Shown piece after piece: positions 35,466 through 42,150 of a stretch of DNA of 46,181 bases. The DNA lies in contig NZ_CYGX02000055.1 in assembly GCF_900019265.1 (NCBI RefSeq), positions 1 to 46,181 of the forward strand. Direction: 5' to 3'. The notes beneath the pieces were generated by a model that was not told the DNA's origin, searched no databases, and worked only from the letters and a program-made list of their open reading frames with translations. Positions within the stretch are counted from its first letter, which is position 1; the number at the start of each line of letters is the position of its first letter. Made by a program: the position numbers and the translations under genes. The DNA is from Paraburkholderia ribeironis. GTDB taxonomy: Bacteria; Pseudomonadota; Gammaproteobacteria; Burkholderiales; Burkholderiaceae.

Positions 35466-35509
35466 TTGATCTCGCGTTGATCTCGCGTTGATCTCGCGTT
35501 GATCTCGCG
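35466..35509. repeat. Four perfect 11-bp tandem copies between mhbM and mhbT
   Basis: The unit TTGATCTCGCG is repeated four times without mismatch, filling about half of the 86-bp spacer between the mhbM stop and the mhbT ribosome-binding site. Perfect copies imply recent expansion and possible copy-number change between strains. Confidence 0.95.
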
Positions 35510-35527
35510 ATACGCCTGCCGTGCGCG

Positions 35528-36736
35528 CTACAGCGCGTCTTTCAGGCAGTCTTGCGCACGCCAGCCGTGCAACCAGTGCAACGCGTCGTAAAACTGCGCC
35601 TGCATGCGACCGGTCCACAAGGAATTGCGCACGAGTCGCTCAACCCCTTTCGCGTGATAGATGCGGCCCATCTCGCGCGCCGAATACAGCACGCGGGCGG
35701 TGCGCGGAATCCGCGCCTTCTCATACAGCGCGAACGCCGCTTCGAAGTCGCCGTCGGTGGCGGCGACCGCGGCGCCGAGCGTCACGGCATCCTCGAGCGC
35801 CTGACATGCGCCTTGCGCGAGGTATTGCGTCATCGGATGCGCGGCATCGCCGAGCACCGTCGCCCGGCCGAAGCTCCAGCGTTCGACCGGATCGCGGTCC
35901 GCGGTCGCCCAGCGCTTCCACGAAGTCGGGCGGTCCAGCATCTGATGTGGCAGCGGATGAATGCCTTCGAAATACGACATCACTTCGGCCTTGCTGCCTT
36001 CGCGCACGCCCCATTCCTCCTGTTCCCGGCTGTGGAACGTGACGACCAGGTTGTACTGCTGGCCGCCGCGCAGCGGGTAATGCACGAGGTGGCAATGGGG
36101 TCCAGCCCACACCACGGGGGCGTTGATCTTGAGGTCCGGCGGCATGTTGTCCGCCTCGACCACGGCGCGATAGACGACATGTCCGGTGACGCGGTGAGCG
36201 TCGCCGATCAGTGCGTCGCGCACGGCCGACTTCACGCCGTCGCAACCGACCACCGCATCGGCGCGATACCGCTCGCCGTGCTGGTCGATCACGGTCACGC
36301 CGGTTTCGTCCTGCGCGATCGTTTTCACCTGGGTGTTGGTGCGGAACTGGATCAGCGGATGCTCGCGGACCGCTTCGAGAATCGACAGATGGATGTCCGC
36401 GCGATGAATGACGGCATACGGATTGCCGAAGTGCGCGCGATACGGTGCGCCGACGTCGATGCGGACGATTTCGCGGCCGTCGATCGCGTCCATCATCTTC
36501 ATGAAGTCGGTGAACACCGCGCGACTGCGCGCCGCCTCGCCGACACCCAATGCGTCGAGCGCATTGAACGCATTGGCGGCAAGCTGGATGCCCGCGCCGA
36601 TCTCGCCGATCTGCGCCGCCTGTTCCAGCAATTGCACCGCGATGCCCTGGCGGGCCAGCGCGAGCGCCGCGGCAAGGCCGCCGATGCCGCCGCCTACTAC
36701 GATTACGCGTCGTTGGTGCGGATGTGTGTTGCTCAT
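35528..36736 (-). CDS. mhbM: 3-Hydroxybenzoate 6-monooxygenase (FAD)
   Basis: A 402-residue group A flavoprotein hydroxylase turning 3-hydroxybenzoate into gentisate with NADH and oxygen. The FAD fingerprint is VVGGGIGGLAAALAL (about 13-27), the NADH/FAD DG motif is DAVVGCDGVKSAVRDAL, and the second FAD motif is ATVLGDAAHPMTQYLAQGA. The FGNPYAVIHRADIH segment and the C-terminal YHAKGVERLVRNSLW resemble known 3-hydroxybenzoate 6-hydroxylases. The ATG is preceded by AGGAGACAG abutting repeat array 3. Its place after gentisate dioxygenase, hydrolase and isomerase confirms the role; salicylate 5-hydroxylation would need different subunits. Confidence 0.92.
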   Translation of the reverse strand: MSNTHPHQRRVIVVGGGIGGLAAALALARQGIAVQLLEQAAQIGEIGAGIQLAANAFNALDALGVGEAARSRAVFTDFMKMMDAIDGREIVRIDVGAPYRAHFGNPYAVIHRADIHLSILEAVREHPLIQFRTNTQVKTIAQDETGVTVIDQHGERYRADAVVGCDGVKSAVRDALIGDAHRVTGHVVYRAVVEADNMPPDLKINAPVVWAGPHCHLVHYPLRGGQQYNLVVTFHSREQEEWGVREGSKAEVMSYFEGIHPLPHQMLDRPTSWKRWATADRDPVERWSFGRATVLGDAAHPMTQYLAQGACQALEDAVTLGAAVAATDGDFEAAFALYEKARIPRTARVLYSAREMGRIYHAKGVERLVRNSLWTGRMQAQFYDALHWLHGWRAQDCLKDAL

Positions 36737-36750
36737 GTCTGTCTCCTGTC

Positions 36751-36955
36751 GACCAGAGTTGGCGCTTCAGCGCTTACTCCAGGCCCTCAGCGGTCGACCA
36801 GAGTTCGCGCTTCAGCGCGTTACTCTGGTCCTATGCTGAGGTCTGACTGGAGTTAGCGCTTCAGCGCTTACTCCAGGCCCTCAGCGGTCGGCCGGAGTTG
36901 GCGCTTTAGCGCCTTACTCTGGTCCCATGCAAAGCTCTTACTCCGGTCCCATGCA
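36751..36955 (-). repeat. Palindromic repeat array 3 between mhbI and mhbM
   Basis: Units of the same family as at 6.6 kb, in the same orientation to the downstream gene. Nearest mhbM is a hybrid with a type A arm (GACCAGAGT, 36751-36759) and a type B arm (ACTCCAG, 36776-36782). Then come a type A unit (36796-36830), a type B unit with its GCTGAGG/CCTCAGC flanks (36835-36885), another A-like unit (36890-36924) and a half unit (36929-36948). On the minus strand the array ends GTCGAC followed directly by AGGAGACAG and the mhbM ATG. It starts about 14 bp past the mhbI stop, so it is inside the operon transcript. Confidence 0.9.
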
Positions 36956-36968
36956 AAGCTACAAAGCG

Positions 36969-37613
36969 TCAAGCGATGTAATCCGGCTGAACTTGTGGCT
37001 GTGCGGCTGCGAACGCCGGATGTTCGAGCGCATGACCATAGATGGCGAGACTGCGCGGATACGGGCTCAGATCGCAACCCATGCGCTGCGCGTTCGCGAT
37101 TTGCGGCACGAGACAGCAATCCGCGAGCGTCGGCTGCGTGCCGAAGCACCACGGCCCGGCATCGCCGGAACGGGTGAGCAGCCGCTCCACGGCCGTCATA
37201 CCTTGCGCGATCCAGTGCCGATACCACGCATCCTTCTGCTCGGCCGTCACGTTCAGCACGTCCTGCAGATAACGCAGCACGCGCAGATTGTTGACCGGAT
37301 GGATGTCGCAGGAAATCAGGTCCGCCACTTCGAGCACGCGTGCGCGCTCGACGGACCCCGACGGAATCAGACGCGGCTGCGGATACTGGGCGTCGAGATA
37401 GTCGATGATGGCGAGCGACTGGCCAAGCCTGAACTCGCCGTCCACGAGCGCCGGCACTGCGGCGCCCGGGTTGACGCCATCGACGTACTGCGCGTCGCGC
37501 TGTTCGCCGATGCGGATGTTGACCGGCACGCAGTCATAGGCGACACCCTTGAGCGCCAGCGCGATGCGCACGCGGTACGACGTCGAACTGTTGAAAAAAC
37601 TATAAAGCTGCAC
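36969..37613 (-). CDS. mhbI: Maleylpyruvate isomerase, glutathione S-transferase (zeta-like)
   Basis: A 214-residue GST-fold enzyme that isomerises maleylpyruvate to fumarylpyruvate with glutathione. The N-terminal thioredoxin domain has the zeta-class motif FNSSTSYRVRIALALKG, with the catalytic serines, then NPGAAVPAL and the GQSLAIIDYL glutathione-binding turn. The helical domain (about 85-214) has CDIHPVNNLRVLRYL. The start is GTG at 37613 with AGGA upstream. It follows the hydrolase gene by 59 bp in the operon. Confidence 0.92.
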   Translation of the reverse strand: MQLYSFFNSSTSYRVRIALALKGVAYDCVPVNIRIGEQRDAQYVDGVNPGAAVPALVDGEFRLGQSLAIIDYLDAQYPQPRLIPSGSVERARVLEVADLISCDIHPVNNLRVLRYLQDVLNVTAEQKDAWYRHWIAQGMTAVERLLTRSGDAGPWCFGTQPTLADCCLVPQIANAQRMGCDLSPYPRSLAIYGHALEHPAFAAAQPQVQPDYIA

Positions 37614-37672
37614 GATTAAATCCTGTTTCCGATTCGTATTGCCGCCGGAGTCGATGCTGATTGGCGGACGAC

Positions 37673-38371
37673 TCAGACCACCCGCACGTTCAGTTCACCG
37701 AGCCGCTCCACGCCGACCGTCATCAGCTCGCCACGCTTGACCGCACCCACGCCTTCCGGTGTGCCCGTGTAGATCACGTCGCCCGGTTCGAGACGGAAAA
37801 ACTTCGACAGATCCGCGACCGTTTCCGCGACCGACCAGATCAGATGCGACACGTCGCTCTTCTGCTTCGTCTCGCCATTCACGTTCAGCCACACGCCGCC
37901 CTGCACGAAGTGTCCGACTTCGCTCGCGCGATGGATCGGACCGATTGGCGCCGAGCGGTCGAACGCCTTGCCGATTTCCCACGGTCGCCCCATTTCGCGC
38001 ATTTTCATCTGCAGGTCGCGGCGGGTCATGTCGAGACCGACTGCATAGCCCCATACGTGGTCGAGCGCATCGTCGAGCGCGATATCCGAGCCGCCCTTGC
38101 CGATCACCGCAACCAGCTCCGCCTCGAAGTGATAGTTCTGGGTTTGCGACGGATACGCGAGCTCCAGCGTGTGGCCATCCGCCACCGGCACGACGGCGTC
38201 GGCCGGCTTGCAGAAGAAGAACGGCGGCTCGCGGTCCGGATCGAAACCCATCTCACGCGCATGCGCTGCGTAGTTGCGACCGACGCAATAGACACGACGG
38301 ACTGCGAAGTGATCGTCGCTACCGGCGACAGGAACGGCGATGGGCGCCTCGGGTGTAAAGACGAATGCCAT
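37673..38371 (-). CDS. mhbH: Fumarylpyruvate hydrolase (FAH family)
   Basis: A 232-residue FAH-fold enzyme splitting fumarylpyruvate into fumarate and pyruvate. Conserved blocks are RVYCVGRNYAAHAREMG, FFFCKPADAVVP, the metal-binding HFEAELVAVIGKGG, GYAVGLDMTRRDLQ and GDVIYTGTPEGVGAV. It is shorter than the FAH-family protein at 2.6 kb and belongs to the NagK/MhbH group. The ATG at 38371 is preferred to an in-frame TTG eight codons upstream. Its neighbours in the gentisate operon establish the role. Confidence 0.93.
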   Translation of the reverse strand: MAFVFTPEAPIAVPVAGSDDHFAVRRVYCVGRNYAAHAREMGFDPDREPPFFFCKPADAVVPVADGHTLELAYPSQTQNYHFEAELVAVIGKGGSDIALDDALDHVWGYAVGLDMTRRDLQMKMREMGRPWEIGKAFDRSAPIGPIHRASEVGHFVQGGVWLNVNGETKQKSDVSHLIWSVAETVADLSKFFRLEPGDVIYTGTPEGVGAVKRGELMTVGVERLGELNVRVV

Positions 38372-38488
38372 GTTTCGGATCTCGCTTGCTGACAAAATTG
38401 GTGGAGAAGGACGTGCCCAACGTGGGCGCGGAGCATTACGCTGCTCCCGCGCGCCGTGGTTGATGGACTTGTCTGGATGCGCTGCCCG

Positions 38489-38553
38489 GTTGCGTCGCTC
38501 AGATACGTCGCTCAGTTGCGCCGCTCAGTTGCGTCGCTCAGTTGCGTTGCTCC
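38489..38553. repeat. Five 13-bp tandem units overlapping the mhbD stop codon
   Basis: The unit GTTGCGTCGCTCA recurs at 38489, 38502, 38515, 38528 and 38541 with one to three changes. On the minus strand the last unit codes the final residues of MhbD (REQRN) and each following unit begins with TGA. Because 13 leaves remainder one on division by three, the four successive TGAs (first bases 38540, 38527, 38514, 38501) fall in all three frames. Confidence 0.92.
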
Positions 38554-39584
38554 CGCAGCAGATTGAGCGCCGCGAGCACAGGCCGGTCCGAGTAGCTAAA
38601 AAGAACGCTGTCCTGCGACGCAAACAGCCGCACGGGTTGCCACGACGGCGCGACGAATACGTCGTGCGCGTCGAACGCGAATTCGCTCTCGCCGATGTGC
38701 ACGGTGCCGCGCCCTTCGACCACGCAATAGACGGTCGCGTCGGTGCTCTGGTACGAGCGGCCCGCAAAGCCCGCAGGCAGAAACTGCATAAAGGTCGCCA
38801 TGGTCGGCATTGGCCAGCCGCCCGTCGCGGGATTCACGTAGCGAAGCTTGACGCCGTCCCACGCGTCCAGCTCGCCGTTCCGATACAGCGCGTCGAGCGC
38901 TTCCCGGCTGCGTTCGTACGGATAACTGAAGATCGGCGAAGTCGGATCGGTAACGCGATGCCGGACCGGCGCCATGTTGTGACCGAAGCGGGCGAAGCTG
39001 TCGCCTTCGTGGCGCGACACCGGTTGCGTCGCCTGCGGATAGTTCTCGGCAAAGCCCGCGTCGAGACTCGCGACCAGCGGAATGTCGAGGCCATCGAGCC
39101 AGACGACCGGCTCGCCACCTTCTTCGATGGACCGGTTGCCGTGGTCATGCCACGTCCACGACGGCGTGATGATGAAGTCGCCCGGATGCATCGTGGTGCG
39201 CTCGCCGTCGACTGCCGTCCATGCGCCCTGTCCTTCGACAATGAAGCGCAGCGCCGACTGCGTATGCCGGTGGCTCGGCGCAATCTCGCCGGGCAGGATC
39301 AACTGCAAGCCGGCGTACAGGCTCGGCGTCATGCTCGATTTGCCGGGCAAACCGGGGTTTTCGAGGACCAGCACGCGCCGCACCGCTTCTTCCGCACTGA
39401 TCACGGCTCCCGCCTGCATCACGAGGTCGCGCACCTGCGCGTATTTCCAGATTGCGGGCTGGGCTTTCGGACAGGGCTGTTTGGGAACCAGGTTGTGCAG
39501 CGATTCCCACAGCGGCGTCAGACGCTGACGCGCGATGGCTTCGTAGTAGGCCGAGCGTTGCGCGTGCTGAGTGGGTGCATTCAT
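38538..39584 (-). CDS. mhbD: Gentisate 1,2-dioxygenase
   Basis: A 348-residue bicupin iron(II) dioxygenase that opens gentisate to maleylpyruvate. The iron ligands are His105, His107 (APSHRHTQSALRF) and His146 (SWTWHDHGN), at the positions known for E. coli O157 gentisate dioxygenase. The second cupin holds YCVVEGRGTVHIGE and FVAPSW. The ATG at 39584 has CGGAGAC five bases upstream; an in-frame start at 39665 is less likely. First gene of the minus-strand operon and divergent from mhbR. The C-terminal codons lie in a 13-bp tandem repeat. Confidence 0.94.
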   Translation of the reverse strand: MNAPTQHAQRSAYYEAIARQRLTPLWESLHNLVPKQPCPKAQPAIWKYAQVRDLVMQAGAVISAEEAVRRVLVLENPGLPGKSSMTPSLYAGLQLILPGEIAPSHRHTQSALRFIVEGQGAWTAVDGERTTMHPGDFIITPSWTWHDHGNRSIEEGGEPVVWLDGLDIPLVASLDAGFAENYPQATQPVSRHEGDSFARFGHNMAPVRHRVTDPTSPIFSYPYERSREALDALYRNGELDAWDGVKLRYVNPATGGWPMPTMATFMQFLPAGFAGRSYQSTDATVYCVVEGRGTVHIGESEFAFDAHDVFVAPSWQPVRLFASQDSVLFSYSDRPVLAALNLLREQRN

Positions 39585-39751
39585 GCGTGTCTCCGGTATT
39601 GGGGCAGCGCCGGCGGCGGGCCTGGTAGTGGGGCCGCCAGTGCGAACGGGATCGTTGTGATGCATTTATAGAGCATTCAGCCATAACCGGTAAAATAATG
39701 AAATGTTCTCTCCTATAATTTTTTGGACATACCTTATCGAGGGAAGCAATC
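39585..39751. promoter_or_regulatory. Divergent mhbR-mhbD promoter region
   Basis: A 167-bp spacer between the LysR gene and the operon it probably controls. Its right half is AT-rich and contains TATAAT at 39714-39719 on the plus strand, suited as a -10 for mhbR, and an ATAACCGGTAAAATAATG stretch where a LysR site may lie. I cannot assign a definite T-N11-A box. Confidence 0.45.
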
Positions 39752-40693
39752 ATGGACTGGACTTACCGGCTGCGTCTGCGGCACTTGCAAGTGCTGCTGA
39801 GCCTCGCGGCGACGGGCAACCTCAGCCAGTCCGCGGCCGCGCTCAACTCGACGCAGCCCGGCCTGTCGAAATGGCTGAAGGAACTCGAGGAAGACGTGGG
39901 CTTGCCGCTCTTCGAGCGTCACGCACGCGGGTTGCGGCCTACGGCTTACGGCGAGGCGCTGATCGAGCACGCGCGGCGAATCGAGGCGCGGCTGGACAAT
40001 GCGCGCGACGACATGCAGGCGCTGCGCGACGGCGGCAGCGGACTGGTGACGATCGGCACATCGGGGGTCGCGGCAGCCGATACGGTGCCGCTCGCGGTGT
40101 CGCGGCTATTGCAGCAGATGCCGCGCGCACAGGTGCGGCTCCAGGAAAGCACGATGAACCTGCTGTTTCCGCAATTGATTCGTGGCGAGCTGGATATCGT
40201 GGTCGGCCGTTCGGCGCAGGCCTGCGACGACCCGCAAGTGTGTGCGGAAACGCTCTACTTGGAACCGATCCATTTCGTCGCCCGGCCGGGGCACCCGCTC
40301 GTCGCGCGTAATGCGTTGAGCTGGGACGACGTGGCGGCATATTCGTGGATCGTGTGGCCGCAGGGCACACCGGTGCGCAACGCGATGGACGCCGCGCTCG
40401 CGGAAGCGGGACGATCGATCCCAAGCCATTTCGTCGAGTCCAACTCGTCGATGCTGAACATCACGTTGCTGAATCACACCGATCTGCTCGGGGTCGCGTC
40501 GCATCGCGCGGCGCTGCGCTTCGAACGGCTCAATACATTGCGGATTCTGCGCATCGAGCTGTCCGGCGCCGGCTCGGTATCGATGTACTGGCGTGCCGAT
40601 AGTGTCGAGCGGGCCGCCGTGGCATTGGCGGTCGAGTGTCTGCGCGACAGCGCCCGCATCTTGCCGGGTGATGCGGGCATGGGGGAGCATTGA
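39752..40693 (+). CDS. mhbR: LysR-family regulator of the gentisate operon
   Basis: A 313-residue LysR protein. The helix-turn-helix spans about residues 8-66 (LRHLQVLLSLAATGNLSQSA, then LNSTQPGLSKWLKELE), and the ligand domain starts near 95 with LVTIGTSGVAAADTVP. GAGGGAAG lies before the ATG. Divergent placement 167 bp from mhbD is the classic arrangement for a pathway activator responding to 3-hydroxybenzoate or gentisate. The helix with Asn-Leu-Ser-Gln-Ser is of the GbpR/aromatic-regulator type. Effector not proven. Confidence 0.88.
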   Translation: MDWTYRLRLRHLQVLLSLAATGNLSQSAAALNSTQPGLSKWLKELEEDVGLPLFERHARGLRPTAYGEALIEHARRIEARLDNARDDMQALRDGGSGLVTIGTSGVAAADTVPLAVSRLLQQMPRAQVRLQESTMNLLFPQLIRGELDIVVGRSAQACDDPQVCAETLYLEPIHFVARPGHPLVARNALSWDDVAAYSWIVWPQGTPVRNAMDAALAEAGRSIPSHFVESNSSMLNITLLNHTDLLGVASHRAALRFERLNTLRILRIELSGAGSVSMYWRADSVERAAVALAVECLRDSARILPGDAGMGEH

Positions 40694-40779
40694 GCGGATT
40701 CGAAATGCCCTGCTACGACGCGATCAGCGGCTCCGCCTCGTCCGCGTAGCCTTCCGTGCCGCTGATCCGGACGGGCATC

Positions 40780-41967
40780 TCACCGTTCCTGCGGCACCCG
40801 CACCCAGCCCTCCATCAATACCCGCGCGCTGCGGCTCATGATGGCCTTCGTCACGGTCCACTCGCCGCCGCTCTCGCTCGCTTGCGCGCCCACGCGCAAC
40901 GTCCCCGATGGATGCCCGAAGCGCACCGCCTCGCGCTCGCCGCCACCGGCCGCCAGATTCACCAGCGTTCCCGGAATCGCCGCGGCCGTGCCGATCGCGA
41001 CCGCCGCTGTGCCCATCATCGCGTGATGCAGCTTGCCCATCGACATCGCCCGCACCAGCAGGTCGACGTCGCCCGCGCCGACGCGCTTGCCGCTCGACGC
41101 GACGTAATCGGCCGGCTTGGCGACGAAGGCGATCTTCGGCGTGTGCTGCCGCGTCGCGATCTCGTCGAGATGCTTGATGAGGCCCATGCGCAACGCGCCA
41201 TGCGCGCGAATGATCTCGAACCTGGCCAGCGCTTTCTCGTCGCTATTGATCGCGTCCTGTAACTCCGTGCCGGTGTAGCCGAGCGCCTGCGCGTCGACGA
41301 AGATGGTCGGAATGCCCGCGTTGATCATGGTTGCCTTCAACGTGCCGACGCCCGGCACCTCGAGGTCGTCGACGAGCTTGCCGGTGGGGAACATCGAGCC
41401 CCCGGCGCCCTCTTCTTCCGCCGCCGGGTCCATGAATTCGAGCTGGACTTCCGCTGCGGGAAAGGTCACGCCGTCGAGTTCGAAGTCGCCGGTTTCCTGC
41501 ACCGCGCCATCGGTGATCGGCACACGCGCGATGATCGTCTTGCCGATGTTGGCTTGCCAGACACGCACGATGGCCACGCCGTCGCGCGGAATGCGGCTCG
41601 CGTCGACGAGGCCCGCGCTGATCGCGAACGGCCCGACGGCGGCCGAGAGATTGCCGCAATTGCCGCTCCAGTCGACGAACGCCTTATCGATCGACACCTG
41701 ACCGAACAGATAGTCCACGTCGTGATCGGGCCGATTGCTTGCGGAAACGATCACCGTCTTGCTGGTGCTCGACGTCGCGCCGCCCATCCCGTCGATCTGC
41801 TTGCCGTACGGGTCGGGGCTGCCGATCACGCGCATCAGCAGCGCATCGCGAGCGGCGCCCGGCATCTGGGCCGCTTCGGGCAAATCCTGCAGGCGGAAAA
41901 ACACGCCCTTGCTGGTCCCGCCACGCATATAGGTGGCCGGAATCCTGATCTGGGGTTGGTGAGCCAT
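40780..41967 (-). CDS. prpF: 2-Methylaconitate cis-trans isomerase
   Basis: A 395-residue PrpF protein, needed when methylcitrate is dehydrated by AcnD instead of PrpD. It starts with IRIPATYMRGGTSKGVFF, continues with the conserved QIDGMGGATSSTSKTVIVS and DWSGNCGNLSAAVGPFAI (the Lys and Cys proposed as catalytic bases lie in this region), and ends with LRVGAQ and a GWVRVP strand. It has the diaminopimelate-epimerase-like fold. Last gene of the minus-strand prp set, 175 bp after acnD, convergent with mhbR; a 10-bp-stem inverted repeat at 40722-40767 may end both transcripts. Confidence 0.95.
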   Translation of the reverse strand: MAHQPQIRIPATYMRGGTSKGVFFRLQDLPEAAQMPGAARDALLMRVIGSPDPYGKQIDGMGGATSSTSKTVIVSASNRPDHDVDYLFGQVSIDKAFVDWSGNCGNLSAAVGPFAISAGLVDASRIPRDGVAIVRVWQANIGKTIIARVPITDGAVQETGDFELDGVTFPAAEVQLEFMDPAAEEEGAGGSMFPTGKLVDDLEVPGVGTLKATMINAGIPTIFVDAQALGYTGTELQDAINSDEKALARFEIIRAHGALRMGLIKHLDEIATRQHTPKIAFVAKPADYVASSGKRVGAGDVDLLVRAMSMGKLHHAMMGTAAVAIGTAAAIPGTLVNLAAGGGEREAVRFGHPSGTLRVGAQASESGGEWTVTKAIMSRSARVLMEGWVRVPQER

Positions 41968-42100
41968 GAAAGTCGTGTCCTGATGTGAGCGGGCGGTATG
42001 GCATGCAATGCCACACCGCCCCGTGCTGCGTTATGTTCGTCGCTGAACCGCCTGTGCCGGCGTTTCGGGCGGCCTGCTCAAGCCGGGCTGATTCGGTCAG

Positions 42101-42150
42101 CCTCAACCGGTTTCAAGCGGTCTCAACCGGCCTCGACCGGTGTCAAGCAG
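42101..42150. repeat. Five degenerate 10-bp units over the acnD stop codon
   Basis: Decamers based on YCTCAACCGG follow one another at 42101, 42111, 42121, 42131 and 42141. On the minus strand four contain TGA: the acnD stop itself (42145) and others with first bases at 42125, 42115 and 42105, together covering all three frames. Confidence 0.75.
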
